A stretch of 64,000 nucleotides of DNA from Scandinavium goeteborgense (GTDB lineage: Bacteria; Pseudomonadota; Gammaproteobacteria; Enterobacterales; Enterobacteriaceae), in the NCBI RefSeq assembly GCF_003935895.2, contig NZ_CP054058.1:1550001-1614000 (forward strand), written 5' to 3'. The notes below the pieces were generated by a model, which was not told where the DNA came from, ran no database searches, and worked only from the letters and a program-made list of their open reading frames with translations. The translations under genes were made by a program, and so were the position numbers. This document shows positions 9,181-21,782 of the stretch, in pieces. Position 1 is the first letter of the stretch, and each line of letters starts with the position of its first letter.

Positions 9181-10449
9181 ATGTTACAGAGAATTAAAGC
9201 ACCGTCTTCTTTTTTTGATCTTTCCTTGAGAATTACTGCTCTTGGCGGGAAGTTTCTATTAATGTTGGCGATTGCAAGATATTTGACAGTAAAGGATGTT
9301 GGTGACTATGGGTTATTTGTTAGCATAATCGTCATCTCACTTTATTTCGTTGGATTAGATTTTTACGTTTATTCTACTCGGGAAATGCTTGATCCAAAAG
9401 TAAAGAAAAATACTGGAAATATATTATTTAACCAAGCGGCTTTTTTTCTTTTAAGTTATTGCCTTTTAGCTTTTGTATGGCCAGGGTTATTATCATTATC
9501 TGGTGTTTCGGGGGTTGGTGGGGTTTTATTTGCACTCACAGTGTGTGAACATTTGTCACAGGAGTGCTATCGTGTATTAATAATTAAAGAAAAAATCACT
9601 ACCGCCAATTTTATATTATTAATTCGTTCAGGACTATGGTGCTATATATGTGTGCCGTTGCTGTTTTATAAATTAATTGACCTGAAACAAATTTTCTATC
9701 TGTGGCTATTATTTTCATTATTCTCAGTAATGGTTTCTTCTTTCTTTATTTCTAAGTTTGAAAGCGTTAAATTTTCTGATTTTAAGTTGGATTTTGCATG
9801 GCTGAGTAGTGGTGTGAAAACATCATTTTATTTCTTTCTTGGCACTCTTTGTCTTAGGGCAATAAACTATCTGGATAAGGTCATTGCTGTTCACTTTATA
9901 TCCTCACCAAACCTGGGGGTATATGTGTTTTTTTTTGGAATATCTTCTGCTGTTCAGGCTGTCATAGATGTACTGGTCGTGACGAGATACTATCCCGCGT
10001 TGGTCAAATCCATACAAGAAGGGAATAGGCAAAAAATACAAGTCGCTTTTATCACTTTTAAGAGAAAAATATATTTCTACAATTTCGTACTCTTTGCCAT
10101 GTCTATTCCAGCATGCTATTTGATGATCAGGCTTACTGGGAAGGTTGATTATATTGAGCACTTTAGTTGGTATTTTCTTATTGTGCTGACTTCTTCCCTG
10201 TTGAATATTTCAATGCCTTATCATTATGCATTGTATTCAAGAAAGAAAGATATATCTATAATCCTTATTAATGTTATCGCATTGTTATTGTTCGTTATTA
10301 TTTCTTTTATTGGGGTGAAGTGTTTGCCGGGAACAGGAATGCTTCCTATACTCATTGCTTTGGTTGGAGCAAACCTATTTATGCTCGCTGCTAAGTACTT
10401 GTCTTTTATTAAGGAGTTCAATAGTGAAGGGCGTCATTTTAATAAATAA
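9181..10449 (+). CDS. wzx: O-antigen flippase Wzx
   Basis: Polytopic inner-membrane protein, 422 aa, with roughly twelve hydrophobic segments and the N-terminal LRITALGGKFLLMLAIARYLT typical of polysaccharide translocases of the MOP superfamily. It should move the undecaprenyl-linked O-unit across the membrane. Ribosome site GGAG at 9169-9172 sits 8 bp before the ATG. Wzx sequences are O-type specific and diverge strongly, so the assignment rests on topology and on being the only such protein in the locus. The gene is strongly AT-rich. Confidence 0.85.
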   Translation: MLQRIKAPSSFFDLSLRITALGGKFLLMLAIARYLTVKDVGDYGLFVSIIVISLYFVGLDFYVYSTREMLDPKVKKNTGNILFNQAAFFLLSYCLLAFVWPGLLSLSGVSGVGGVLFALTVCEHLSQECYRVLIIKEKITTANFILLIRSGLWCYICVPLLFYKLIDLKQIFYLWLLFSLFSVMVSSFFISKFESVKFSDFKLDFAWLSSGVKTSFYFFLGTLCLRAINYLDKVIAVHFISSPNLGVYVFFFGISSAVQAVIDVLVVTRYYPALVKSIQEGNRQKIQVAFITFKRKIYFYNFVLFAMSIPACYLMIRLTGKVDYIEHFSWYFLIVLTSSLLNISMPYHYALYSRKKDISIILINVIALLLFVIISFIGVKCLPGTGMLPILIALVGANLFMLAAKYLSFIKEFNSEGRHFNK

Positions 10450-11821
10450 TGCTATTTTTTCCCCTGTATTTAAAAAACTGGCAATGGCGCTAATCGAAAA
10501 AGGATTAGATATAACTATTGTTACTGATAGTGAATTTTCAATAAATAAATACAAGTTAAGAGAAATAAACTGCAGGATTGTATCTTTCGAAGAATACATT
10601 AGAAAAAATAATTTCGATGGCAAGCCGCAGGCAGAATATAATAAGTGGAACGTACATGCCGACTTCGATCGTGATAATTATTATCACTCGGTAAATTCAC
10701 AACAGTTCAATTTTTGGGGAAATGTATCGAATGATTTATATGTTTTCTTTGAAAAATTATTTTCCAAGGAATTATTTGATTTTATCTTCTATGAAAATGT
10801 ATCAAATGGCTTAGCATATACTGCAAACGAAGTTGCGAGAAAATATGGAGTAAAATACATAGGTTTAACTGCAAGTCGGTTACCTGGGAAGTCGTTATTT
10901 TCCTCTTTGGATGACCAGTTAGCGAAAGATATTACTGCATTGCTAGCCACTTTGCCTGTACCTGATGAAGAAAAGTTAGCCGAAGTTAAAAATTACATTG
11001 ATAATATCCAGCATATCCAACCTGATTATATGAAAAATAATGGGTTATCCTCTGTTAACTTCATGAGTAAAATTTTCAAGAAGCGCGATTTCTCTATTAT
11101 TACTGAGACAATTAGGCATAGTATTTGGGGCAACAATGACTTATTTCAAGTCGGAAATCCATTGCTGAAAAGTTTCTATATGAATCTCAGAGAGATCAAG
11201 CGTTGGGTTTGTGTAAAGAAAATAAAGAATATGTTTTCTAATGACCTTACTTCACAACCCTTTTATCTATATCCTTTGCATTATCATCCAGAATCATCGA
11301 CCTCAATTCTTGCAAAATATTACGACGAGTATAATTTAATTCGTAATTTGGCATTTAGTCTTCCACATGGTCAATATTTGGTTGTGAAAGATCATATTTC
11401 TGCAACGGGTTATGAAGGGTTCGAGTTTTACAAAAAAATAATTAAGTTACCAAATGTTAAGCTTGCAAATCCCAATTTGAATTCAAAAGAGTTGATAAAA
11501 AAATCTTTGGGTGTTTTCACATTAACAAGCACTGTTGGATATGAAGCTGTATTAATGAATAAGCCAGTTGCTATTTTTGGCGACGTGTTTTATATGAACC
11601 ACCCGTTAGTTTATCAGTGTGCTGGCTATAAAAACATTGATGAAGCAGTCAAGCATATGGTATCGAATATGCATGCTGATTACTCTGAATATAATATCAA
11701 ATTTGTGAATGCTTACGACTCACTTTGTTTCCCATTAACAATTAGTTATGGCGCCGCAACCGGCTCGGATTTTATTGATACAGTTGCTACGCAAATTTTG
11801 CATAGCGTGAAGGGGCGATAA
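10424..11821 (+). CDS. KpsS/KpsC-like glycosyltransferase, candidate CMP-pseudaminic acid transferase
   Basis: 465 aa, soluble. The N-terminal part (ILINNAIFSPVFKKLAMALIEKG) resembles the first Rossmann half of a GT-B enzyme. In the C-terminal half FYLYPLHYHPESSTS (about 280-294), VVKDHISATGYEG and TLTSTVGYEAVLMNKPVAIFG (about 366-386) are the pattern of capsule-synthesis proteins of the KpsC/KpsS type (Pfam Capsule_synth), several of which use CMP-activated acid sugars. With pseF next door, a pseudaminyltransferase role is a reasonable inference, not shown. I chose GTG 10424 because AAGGAG lies at 10411-10416, 7 bp upstream; it overlaps wzx by 26 bp. Confidence 0.72.
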   Translation: MKGVILINNAIFSPVFKKLAMALIEKGLDITIVTDSEFSINKYKLREINCRIVSFEEYIRKNNFDGKPQAEYNKWNVHADFDRDNYYHSVNSQQFNFWGNVSNDLYVFFEKLFSKELFDFIFYENVSNGLAYTANEVARKYGVKYIGLTASRLPGKSLFSSLDDQLAKDITALLATLPVPDEEKLAEVKNYIDNIQHIQPDYMKNNGLSSVNFMSKIFKKRDFSIITETIRHSIWGNNDLFQVGNPLLKSFYMNLREIKRWVCVKKIKNMFSNDLTSQPFYLYPLHYHPESSTSILAKYYDEYNLIRNLAFSLPHGQYLVVKDHISATGYEGFEFYKKIIKLPNVKLANPNLNSKELIKKSLGVFTLTSTVGYEAVLMNKPVAIFGDVFYMNHPLVYQCAGYKNIDEAVKHMVSNMHADYSEYNIKFVNAYDSLCFPLTISYGAATGSDFIDTVATQILHSVKGR

Positions 11822-13147
11822 ATGCTATTGCTGCTGTATTGGGTAAGTCTTTACCTATTAAGTATTATCTCAACTGGATCAGAGATATTAAATGTCATAA
11901 CCGTGGTCTGTTATATTCTTCTGCTATTTTATTTTTTGTATAGAAGAGAATCTTTTTTCATCATTTGTAGTTTTTTCTTATGGGCTTTTTTGACGACCGC
12001 CTTAAGTGGACTCATTCTCGAGTCCGGATTATTTTTGCCTGAGCTCGGCTCTATGTCGACACTAAATGGTACTACAGCAATCAATGTCAGCCTTGCTTCT
12101 ATTACATTGTTAATTGCGAGTGGTATCTATCGTCTATTAAATGAAAGAATTCATGTTGGTTTAAACTCTTCATTTGTTATTAACTCTTTAATAGAAAGGA
12201 TTTATCCGGGTATTGTATTATGTGCGACATTAGTTGTGATGTTTATTTCGTTGCATTATGGCCGGCCAAGTGATTTCGCGCAAGATCGGTTTTATTACTG
12301 GAATAATATTGCACCATCATGGGGTAATCTGGTAAGACTTTTCGTTGAGCAGTCAAGTTTTATACTTGGGGGTATCTATGCCAGTAAAAGGAAAAAATAT
12401 GTTCTCGCAATATTTTTCTTGGGAGTTATTTCTCAAATTTTAGTTGGGGAGAAATTTACTGGTATTTTTCAGATGCTGTTATTCTTTAGTATTTGTTTCT
12501 TCATTACTTCTCACATTAAAATAAGTAAAAATTTCTTTTCCGCTAAAAATATTGTCTTATTTTTGATCTTAGGGTGTTTTTTTGTATTATTAGTTTGGGC
12601 GAGTTATTTCTCACTTTCTGGTGATAGTTCACTTGCATTAGCGTCTCTGAAGACTCGAATTGCAGCTCAAAGTCAAATCTGGTGGGGACTTAGCGATGTA
12701 TCAGGAGCAGGCGATTTTGAATTTGAAAATATAACAAAGCATCTCTTGGGGATAGATGCGCAGCCTGAAGAGACTGGAATGTTATATTTAATGAGCAAAG
12801 TGATGCCGTATAAACTTTTCTCTATTTATCAAGACGCAGGTATTGCTTTAACAATGGCCTTTCCCGCTAATATTCTATTCTTTTTTGGCCCTTTCTTATC
12901 GCTTGTTATTTGCTCGGTTCTTGCACTTTTCCTTTCTCTTGCATTATGGTTTACCGCGTATACATTAAAGAATAAAGATTACCTTTTGCTGTTTATAGCA
13001 ATGAAAGTCTATAACATTGCAATTCAATTTGTTTTAATGGGTCGTGTTTACCTTCTTTTTGAGTGGAAAATTATACTGCTCCTTTTTCCGTTAATATTTG
13101 CATTTTTTGCGCATACAAGAAATAGGAGAGCGCGCTCCAATGTGTGA
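11822..13147 (+). CDS. wzy: O-antigen polymerase Wzy
   Basis: Polytopic membrane protein, 441 aa, with about eleven predicted transmembrane segments and a large periplasmic loop in the second half (roughly residues 265-345, from YFSLSGDSSLALASL onward). This is the usual Wzy layout. It should polymerise flipped O-units in the periplasm, with Wzz (21783) setting chain length. AAGGGG at 11810-11815 precedes the ATG, which directly abuts the previous stop codon. Wzy proteins are poorly conserved, so the call rests on topology, size and location beside wzx. Confidence 0.8.
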   Translation: MLLLLYWVSLYLLSIISTGSEILNVITVVCYILLLFYFLYRRESFFIICSFFLWAFLTTALSGLILESGLFLPELGSMSTLNGTTAINVSLASITLLIASGIYRLLNERIHVGLNSSFVINSLIERIYPGIVLCATLVVMFISLHYGRPSDFAQDRFYYWNNIAPSWGNLVRLFVEQSSFILGGIYASKRKKYVLAIFFLGVISQILVGEKFTGIFQMLLFFSICFFITSHIKISKNFFSAKNIVLFLILGCFFVLLVWASYFSLSGDSSLALASLKTRIAAQSQIWWGLSDVSGAGDFEFENITKHLLGIDAQPEETGMLYLMSKVMPYKLFSIYQDAGIALTMAFPANILFFFGPFLSLVICSVLALFLSLALWFTAYTLKNKDYLLLFIAMKVYNIAIQFVLMGRVYLLFEWKIILLLFPLIFAFFAHTRNRRARSNV

Positions 13148-14108
13148 TTTTTCTTTTGTCATCCCCGTATATAATGTGTCAGCATATTTGCGCCAATTCT
13201 ACGAGCCATTTAAAAAATGCAAATTATCATGTGAAATTATATTTGTTAATGATGGGTCGACTGACGAATCTTTAGAAATACTCACTGGACTTGCAAGTAA
13301 TGATAATCGAGTTGTTCTTCTAACTAAAGAAAATGGTGGAGTATCATCAGCCCGAAACTATGGGATTGAACGCGCAAGAGGAATCTTCATTTCTTGCCTT
13401 GATCCTGATGACTTTGTTTCCACAGAATTTTTTAATTATATTTCATTAGCCTTCGCAAAGTATTCGGAGGCTGACACTTTCATTTATGCCTATCAGAAAT
13501 TTTATGATGGCACTGATCCAAATGCAAATTGCTTTAATATTTCAGATCGTGATTTCAATCTAGTACTACCAAAGACTCTTTCTGCGATGCATAACTATCC
13601 TTGGTTACGTGTGACACGTCGTCATTTTTATAAGGATAACCTTTTTCCTGTAGGTTTAATTTATGAGGACTCTGTAACAGTTCCTTTACTTAATTCTCAG
13701 GCAAGAATTATTGTGAAAACTAATATACCGTTGTATTATTACAGAGTTCGAAAAGATTCATTGACTAATTCAGATTTGAACCGAAATATAGACCTCATTA
13801 AAGCTCTTGATATCCTTGAAGAAAAAACAATAGACTGGCCAAATGGCATGTCTCATTTTTATGCTTGTGTAGCCCATCTTTCCCGCAGTGCATTGATAAC
13901 TTTGTTTAAAATGTCTGACCATGAACCATTGGATGATGCTTTTAATATGAGCTACGATAAAATTATGTCAAAGTTTTCTACCTATCCGATCGGTTCGGTT
14001 CTATCATCAAATGCAAGCATGGTTGATAAACTATGTTTTCTTATTATAAAAATGAAATGTGTTGGTTTTTATCTATTTAGCATTTTGTATAAGTTTGCAA
14101 AAAAATAG
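13140..14108 (+). CDS. GT2 family glycosyltransferase
   Basis: 322 aa. The N-terminal GT-A domain shows FSFVIPVYNVSAYLRQF, IIFVNDGSTDESLEIL (residues about 35-50) and the metal-binding DPDDF near residue 87, all typical of GT2 enzymes. A downstream WLRVTRRHFYKDN and YEDSVTVPLL match the acceptor-side ED motif. It should add one sugar of the O-unit on the cytoplasmic face. ATG 13140 overlaps wzy by 8 bp and has AGGAG 11 bp upstream. Donor and linkage cannot be read from the sequence. Confidence 0.85.
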   Translation: MCDFSFVIPVYNVSAYLRQFYEPFKKCKLSCEIIFVNDGSTDESLEILTGLASNDNRVVLLTKENGGVSSARNYGIERARGIFISCLDPDDFVSTEFFNYISLAFAKYSEADTFIYAYQKFYDGTDPNANCFNISDRDFNLVLPKTLSAMHNYPWLRVTRRHFYKDNLFPVGLIYEDSVTVPLLNSQARIIVKTNIPLYYYRVRKDSLTNSDLNRNIDLIKALDILEEKTIDWPNGMSHFYACVAHLSRSALITLFKMSDHEPLDDAFNMSYDKIMSKFSTYPIGSVLSSNASMVDKLCFLIIKMKCVGFYLFSILYKFAKK

Positions 14109-14163
14109 CGTCGTAAATAGAAATAAAACATGGCCAGTGACGTCACAAATGTATAGGTAAAGA

Positions 14164-16070
<1,907 letters not shown>

Positions 16071-16084
16071 CATCAGGTATTGCG

Positions 16085-17521
16085 ATGGATACGGATAATT
16101 TTTTAAATAAATATAATCCTTTACTCTGTAAAATTTGTTTGGCTGCATCGGATTTTATATTTTTTAACGTTTCGATGGCGCTTTCTATCGGGTGCGTATA
16201 CTGGATTTTTAATGATATATATCGTTTCATTCCAGATACTCAACTAGAAATGCGTATTATTTCACATCTGGTCCTTGGTTTAATCTGTGTAGGATGGTTT
16301 TGGATACGTCTACGACACTATTCTTACCGCAAGCCATTTTGGTTTGAGTTAAAGGAAATTTTCCGAACAATCATCATTTTTGCCATATTTGATCTAGCTT
16401 TGGTTGCATTTTCGAAGTGGCAATTTTCTCGTTATATTTGGGTGTTCTGCTGGACTTTCGCACTGATTCTTTTACCTTTTTTCAGAGCGATGACAAAGCA
16501 TCTCCTGAACCGCTTTGGGATTTGGAAGAAAAAGACGGTCATTCTCGGCAGCGGTAAAAATGCTGTTGAAGCTTTCTATGCACTTCATAGCGAAGAAATG
16601 CTTGGTTTCGAGGTTGTCGCTTTTTATGACCACGAATGTTGTGATGATACTGTGCAGGGCCTACCGTTATTGAAAGATCCCAATACCCTTTGGGAGCTTA
16701 AGAAAACAGGGGATATCCATTTCATTGTTGCTTTTGAAATGGACAACAGTGATAAAACCATCCTCTGGCTGCGTGAACTGTCTAAAAAGGACTGCCGTTC
16801 GGTCACGGTGATTCCATCGCTACGTGGACTCCCGCTTTACAATACGGATATGTCGTTTATTTTCAGTCATGAAGTGATGTTGCTGCGTATACATAACAAT
16901 CTGGCAAAGAGAACATCGCGTTTTCTTAAGCGTACATTTGATATTGTATGCTCCATACTCATCATATTGCTGTCATCGCCATTACTGATTTATCTCTGGT
17001 ACAAAGTAACCCGTGACGGTGGGCCGGCCATTTATGGTCATATGCGTGTTGGCCGACATGGAAAGATGTTCCCATGTTATAAATTCCGCTCGATGGTGAT
17101 GAACTCTCAGGAAGTACTGCAACACTTACTGGATACCGATCCTGATGCACGTGCTGAATGGGACCGTGATTTTAAATTAAAAAACGATCCACGAATCACA
17201 TCTGTTGGACGTTTTATCCGTAAGACCAGCCTTGATGAACTTCCGCAGTTGTTCAACGTATTGAAAGGGCAGATGAGTCTGGTAGGTCCACGTCCTATCA
17301 TTTCTGAAGAGTTGTGCCGTTATGATCAAGATGTTGATTACTATCTGATGGCCAAACCAGGGATGACCGGGCTTTGGCAGGTGAGTGGACGTAATGATGT
17401 GGATTACGACACGCGAGTCTATTTTGATTCGTGGTATGTCAAAAACTGGTCGCTCTGGAATGACATCGCTATTTTATTTAAAACGGTCAAAGTTGTGCTA
17501 CATCGCGACGGTGCTTATTGA
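16085..17521 (+). CDS. wbaP: Undecaprenyl-phosphate galactose phosphotransferase WbaP
   Basis: Initiating enzyme of O-unit synthesis: transfers Gal-1-P from UDP-Gal to undecaprenyl phosphate. 478 aa, collinear with Salmonella WbaP (476). Four N-terminal membrane helices (about residues 15-140), a central Rossmann-like CoA-binding-like domain ([14 protein letters not shown]), one more membrane segment after KRTFDIVCS (about 282), and the catalytic C-terminus with [29 protein letters not shown] (about 383-403) and [17 protein letters not shown] chose ATG 16085 (AGG 7 bp upstream, matching the Salmonella start); ATG 16067, overlapping the glf stop, is an alternative. Last gene of the variable cluster. 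Confidence 0.93.
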   Translation: MDTDNFLNKYNPLLCKICLAASDFIFFNVSMALSIGCVYWIFNDIYRFIPDTQLEMRIISHLVLGLICVGWFWIRLRHYSYRKPFWFELKEIFRTIIIFAIFDLALVAFSKWQFSRYIWVFCWTFALILLPFFRAMTKHLLNRFGIWKKKTVILGSGKNAVEAFYALHSEEMLGFEVVAFYDHECCDDTVQGLPLLKDPNTLWELKKTGDIHFIVAFEMDNSDKTILWLRELSKKDCRSVTVIPSLRGLPLYNTDMSFIFSHEVMLLRIHNNLAKRTSRFLKRTFDIVCSILIILLSSPLLIYLWYKVTRDGGPAIYGHMRVGRHGKMFPCYKFRSMVMNSQEVLQHLLDTDPDARAEWDRDFKLKNDPRITSVGRFIRKTSLDELPQLFNVLKGQMSLVGPRPIISEELCRYDQDVDYYLMAKPGMTGLWQVSGRNDVDYDTRVYFDSWYVKNWSLWNDIAILFKTVKVVLHRDGAY

Positions 17522-17670
17522 TTGTTCTATCAAGAAATGAGTTGACTGTTACTACTCTGAAGACGACATCAATTGCTACCTTCGGCCCTACAACCTGAGT
17601 TAACATGTCCTTCACTTTTGACCCGCAGACTCAATGTCTACGGGGTATCCACACCTGACAGGAGTATGTA

Positions 17671-19077
17671 ATGTCCAAGCAACAGATCGGCGTCGTCGGT
17701 ATGGCAGTGATGGGGCGCAACCTGGCGCTCAACATCGAAAGCCGTGGTTATACCGTCTCCATCTTCAACCGCTCCCGTGAAAAAACTGAAGAAGTGATTG
17801 CCGAGAATCCAGGCAAGAAACTGGCTCCTTTCTTCACGGTGCAGGAATTCGTCGAGTCTCTGGAAACACCACGCCGCATCCTGTTAATGGTGAAGGCGGG
17901 CGAGGGCACGGACAAAGCCATCGAATCTTTGAAGCCTTACCTGGAAAAAGGCGACATCATCATTGAAGGCGGTAACTCCTACTTCCCGGACACCGTGCGT
18001 CGTAACCGCGAACTGTCTGCAGAAGGCTTCAACTTCATCGGTACCGGTGTTTCCGGTGGTGAAGAAGGCGCGCTGAAAGGCCCATCTATCATGCCTGGCG
18101 GTCAGAAAGAAGCTTACGAACTGGTTGCCCCAATCCTGACCAAAATCGCGGCCGTGGCCGAAGATGGTGAACCATGCGTGACCTATATCGGTCCAGACGG
18201 TGCGGGTCATTATGTGAAGATGGTCCATAACGGCATCGAATATGGTGATATGCAGCTTATTGCTGAAGCCTATTCTCTGCTGAAAGGCGGTCTGAAGCTC
18301 TCTAACGAAGAACTGGCTCAGGTCTTCACCGAGTGGAATGACGGCGAGCTGAACAGCTACCTGATCGACATCACCAAAGATATCTTCACTAAAAAAGATG
18401 AAGAAGGGACTTACCTGGTCGATGTGATTCTGGATGAAGCGGCCAACAAAGGTACCGGTAAGTGGACCAGCCAGAGCTCACTAGATCTTGGCGAGCCACT
18501 GTCACTGATCACTGAATCTGTCTTCGCGCGTTATATCTCTTCTCTGAAAGATCAGCGTGTTGCGGCCTCTAAAGTGCTGACCGGGCCACAGGCAAAACCA
18601 GCAGCCGATAAAGCAGAGTTTGTTGAGAAAGTGCGTCGCGCACTGTACCTGGGCAAAATCGTTTCTTACGCGCAGGGCTTCTCTCAGCTGCGTGCGGCGT
18701 CCAACGAAAACAACTGGGATCTGAACTACGGCGAAATCGCGAAGATTTTCCGTGCAGGTTGCATCATTCGTGCCCAGTTCCTGCAGAAAATTACCGATGC
18801 GTATGCTGAAAATGCAGACATCGCGAACCTGCTGTTGGCGCCGTACTTCAAGAAGATTGCTGACGACTACCAGCAGGCGCTGCGTGATGTTGTTGCCTAT
18901 GCGGTACAGAACGGTATTCCTGTCCCAACCTTCTCCGCAGCCATTGCCTACTATGACAGCTACCGTGCAGAAGTTCTGCCGGCAAACCTGATTCAGGCTC
19001 AACGTGACTACTTCGGCGCGCACACCTACAAGCGCACTGATAAAGAAGGCGTATTCCATACCGAGTGGATGGAATAA
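17671..19077 (+). CDS. gnd: 6-phosphogluconate dehydrogenase, decarboxylating
   Basis: 468 aa, full length. Third oxidative step of the pentose phosphate pathway: 6-phosphogluconate + NADP to ribulose 5-phosphate + CO2. NADP fold [17 protein letters not shown] at the start; [12 protein letters not shown] and [13 protein letters not shown] are the catalytic and substrate motifs. AGGAG at 17660-17664 precedes the ATG. The 149-bp gap after wbaP should hold its own promoter. gnd is the usual right border of O-antigen loci and often recombines with them. Confidence 0.97.
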   Translation: MSKQQIGVVGMAVMGRNLALNIESRGYTVSIFNRSREKTEEVIAENPGKKLAPFFTVQEFVESLETPRRILLMVKAGEGTDKAIESLKPYLEKGDIIIEGGNSYFPDTVRRNRELSAEGFNFIGTGVSGGEEGALKGPSIMPGGQKEAYELVAPILTKIAAVAEDGEPCVTYIGPDGAGHYVKMVHNGIEYGDMQLIAEAYSLLKGGLKLSNEELAQVFTEWNDGELNSYLIDITKDIFTKKDEEGTYLVDVILDEAANKGTGKWTSQSSLDLGEPLSLITESVFARYISSLKDQRVAASKVLTGPQAKPAADKAEFVEKVRRALYLGKIVSYAQGFSQLRAASNENNWDLNYGEIAKIFRAGCIIRAQFLQKITDAYAENADIANLLLAPYFKKIADDYQQALRDVVAYAVQNGIPVPTFSAAIAYYDSYRAEVLPANLIQAQRDYFGAHTYKRTDKEGVFHTEWME

Positions 19078-19105
19078 TCTGAATTAAGCAACAAATGAAA
19101 GGAAG

Positions 19106-19133
19106 CCCGGGGCCTTGTCTCCGGGTTTTTTTT
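19106..19133 (+). terminator. Rho-independent terminator after gnd
   Basis: CCCGG (19106-19110) pairs with CCGGG (19121-19125) and is followed by eight T. Confidence 0.85.
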
Positions 19134-19306
19134 AACCAAAAATCGCGTATTTATTCGAAGTAGTCTGAATGTCGCCGCAACAACAGGTGAATTGAAGGGC
19201 TTCGCCTTGACAGTGCCTTTGCGCTAGAGGTAAAACCCCAACAGCTATTGTTTATCGTGATGGCCAGGTGCCATCTTCACCGTTAACTGAATAAAGTTGC
19301 GTTCTA

Positions 19307-20473
19307 ATGAAAATTACAATTTCCGGTACAGGTTATGTTGGCCTCTCAAACGGCATTCTGATTGCACAGAACCACGAAGTGGTGGCGCTGGATATCGTGC
19401 AGGCCAAAGTGGATATGCTCAATCAGAAGAAATCGCCGATTGCAGATAAAGAGATTGAAGAATACCTGGCAACCAAAACGCTAAACTTCCGCGCCACGAC
19501 CGACAAGCAGGATGCCTATCGTGATGCAGATTATGTGATCATCGCGACCCCGACTGATTACGACCCGAAGAGCAACTACTTTAATACCTCAAGTGTTGAA
19601 GCAGTCATTCGTGACGTGGTGGAGTTCAACCCAAATGCGGTGATGATCATCAAATCCACTATCCCGGTGGGTTTCACGCAGTCCATTAAAGATGAGCTGG
19701 GTATCGACAATGTGATTTTCTCACCGGAATTCCTGCGTGAAGGCCGTGCGTTGTACGACAACCTGCATCCATCACGTATCGTGATCGGTGAGCGTTCAGA
19801 ACGTGCAGAACGTTTTGCCGCTCTGTTGCAGGAAGGTGCGGTCAAAAAAGAGATCCCAACTTTATTTACCGATTCCACCGAAGCCGAAGCTATTAAACTG
19901 TTCGCTAATACCTATCTGGCGATGCGCGTGGCGTACTTCAATGAGCTGGACAGCTATGCAGAGAGCTTGGGGCTTGATAGCCGTCAGATCATCGAAGGCG
20001 TATGTCTGGACCCTCGTATTGGCAACCATTACAACAACCCATCGTTTGGCTATGGTGGCTACTGCCTGCCAAAAGACACCAAACAGTTGCTGGCTAACTA
20101 CCAGTCGGTACCGAATAACCTGATTTCGGCCATCGTTGATGCTAACCGTACGCGTAAAGATTTTGTCGCGGATTCTATTCTGGCGCGAAAACCGAAGGTC
20201 GTCGGCGTATATCGTCTGATCATGAAGAGTGGCTCCGATAACTTCCGCGCCTCTTCAATTCAGGGGATCATGAAGCGCATCAAAGCCAAAGGGGTGCAGG
20301 TTATCATCTATGAACCTGTGATGCAGGAAGATGAGTTCTTCCACTCGCGTGTGGTTCGCGATCTGGAGGCGTTTAAGCAGGAAGCCGATGTGATTATCTC
20401 CAACCGCATGGCGGAAGAGCTCGCAGATGTGGCGGATAAAGTGTATACCCGCGATTTGTTCGGTAACGACTAA
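19307..20473 (+). CDS. ugd: UDP-glucose 6-dehydrogenase
   Basis: 388 aa, full length. Oxidises UDP-glucose to UDP-glucuronate with NAD, feeding colanic acid, L-Ara4N lipid A modification and, through uge, UDP-galacturonate. NAD fold [12 protein letters not shown] at the N-terminus; the catalytic Cys lies in [15 protein letters not shown]. The 173-bp upstream gap contains TTGACA at 19207-19212, which may be a -35 box, but the rest of that promoter is weak and no strong ribosome site is visible before the ATG. Confidence 0.97.
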   Translation: MKITISGTGYVGLSNGILIAQNHEVVALDIVQAKVDMLNQKKSPIADKEIEEYLATKTLNFRATTDKQDAYRDADYVIIATPTDYDPKSNYFNTSSVEAVIRDVVEFNPNAVMIIKSTIPVGFTQSIKDELGIDNVIFSPEFLREGRALYDNLHPSRIVIGERSERAERFAALLQEGAVKKEIPTLFTDSTEAEAIKLFANTYLAMRVAYFNELDSYAESLGLDSRQIIEGVCLDPRIGNHYNNPSFGYGGYCLPKDTKQLLANYQSVPNNLISAIVDANRTRKDFVADSILARKPKVVGVYRLIMKSGSDNFRASSIQGIMKRIKAKGVQVIIYEPVMQEDEFFHSRVVRDLEAFKQEADVIISNRMAEELADVADKVYTRDLFGND

Positions 20474-20493
20474 GCCCGAGCAGCACAGATATC

Positions 20494-20521
20494 AAAAAGG
20501 CCCTCATCAAAGGGCCTTTTT
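20494..20521. terminator. Bidirectional terminator between ugd and uge
   Basis: AAAAAGGCCCT (20494-20504) and AGGGCCTTTTT (20511-20521) form a symmetric hairpin with A and T tails, serving the convergent genes on both strands. Confidence 0.88.
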
Positions 20522-20546
20522 GTTGTCGGCGTAACGCTTAACGGGA

Positions 20547-21551
20547 TTAGACGTTATAGAAACCGCGATACCAGTCAACGAAGTTTTTCACCCCGTCTTT
20601 CACCGTGGTTTCTGGCTTGAAGCCGGTTGCGTCTTGCAAGGGCTGCGTATCTGCGCTGGTTTCCAAAACGTCACCCGGCTGTACCGGCATCATGTTCTTA
20701 TCGGCTTCAGTGCCGAGGGCCTCTTCAAGGGCCGTGATGTAATCCATCAACTCAACTGGTGAGCTGTTACCGATGTTATAGACACGGTACGGTGCGGAGC
20801 TGCTAGCAGCCGATCCGGTTTCAACCGTCCAGTTGGCATCCGGCTGAGGGATAACGTCCTGTAGACGAATAATCGCTTCCGCAATATCATCGATATAGGT
20901 GAAGTCGCGCTTCATCTTACCGTAGTTATAGACGTCGATGCTTTTGCCTTCGATCATGGCTTTGGTAAATTTAAACAGTGCCATGTCCGGGCGACCCCAC
21001 GGGCCGTAGACGGTGAAGAAACGCAGGCCGGTGGTTGGCAAACCGTATAGATTGGCATAGGTATGCGACATCAGCTCGTTGGCTTTTTTGGTTGCCGCGT
21101 ACAGAGACACTGGGTGATCAACTGAATCATCGGTCGAGAATGGCATTTTACGATTCAGGCCGTAGACCGAGCTGGATGAGGCATACAGCAGGTGCTGCAC
21201 CTTGTTATGGCGGCAGCCTTCAAGCACGTTCAAATGACCAATCAGGTTGGCATCCGCGTAGGCGTGTGGGTTTTCCAGCGAATAACGCACACCAGCCTGT
21301 GCGGCGAGGTGAATCACACGATCGAATTTCTCGTCAGCAAAAAGGCTTGCCATCGCGGCGCGGTCAGCCAGATCGATTTTATGGAAGCTGAAACCTGGCT
21401 TCTGTAGCAGGTCGAGACGCGCCTGTTTTAGGTTAACGTCGTAGTAGTCGTTGAGATTATCAATCCCCACCACCTGATGGCCAGCTTGTAGCAAACGCTC
21501 GCTGACATGGAAGCCGATAAAACCGGCGGCGCCGGTAACCAGGTATTTCAT
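20547..21551 (-). CDS. uge: UDP-glucuronate 4-epimerase
   Basis: SDR-family epimerase, 334 aa, interconverting UDP-glucuronate and UDP-galacturonate; strongly similar to Klebsiella Uge. NAD fold VTGAAGFIGFHVSERLL at the start, SSSSVYG, and catalytic YAATKK. It lies alone on the minus strand between ugd (which makes its substrate) and wzz. The ribosome site is GAGGAAAA just before the ATG. The UDP-GalA could be used for LPS core or capsule; no obvious GalA transferase is in the window. Confidence 0.9.
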   Translation of the reverse strand: MKYLVTGAAGFIGFHVSERLLQAGHQVVGIDNLNDYYDVNLKQARLDLLQKPGFSFHKIDLADRAAMASLFADEKFDRVIHLAAQAGVRYSLENPHAYADANLIGHLNVLEGCRHNKVQHLLYASSSSVYGLNRKMPFSTDDSVDHPVSLYAATKKANELMSHTYANLYGLPTTGLRFFTVYGPWGRPDMALFKFTKAMIEGKSIDVYNYGKMKRDFTYIDDIAEAIIRLQDVIPQPDANWTVETGSAASSSAPYRVYNIGNSSPVELMDYITALEEALGTEADKNMMPVQPGDVLETSADTQPLQDATGFKPETTVKDGVKNFVDWYRGFYNV

Positions 21552-21782
21552 CTTTTTTCCTCAAATTTTGACCAGAAATGCATCAGTTGGGCTCTGGCAT
21601 AACTGAAAGCAAAATCATACCGTTAGCTGGCGCAAAAAGATAATCGTTATCTACAATTAGGGTAGCCCGTTTTTTTGGTTAATTATTGGGACTTCGGGCA
21701 TTATTCTTATAGTAATTCTTATGCGCGTGGGTAGACTATTCGCCCTTGTGGGCTTTTCTTTAATTGTGTAGCTAAGGTTTGT

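Noticed and set aside
18502..19059. 185-aa minus-strand open frame within gnd
   Set aside because: Antisense shadow of a highly conserved gene.
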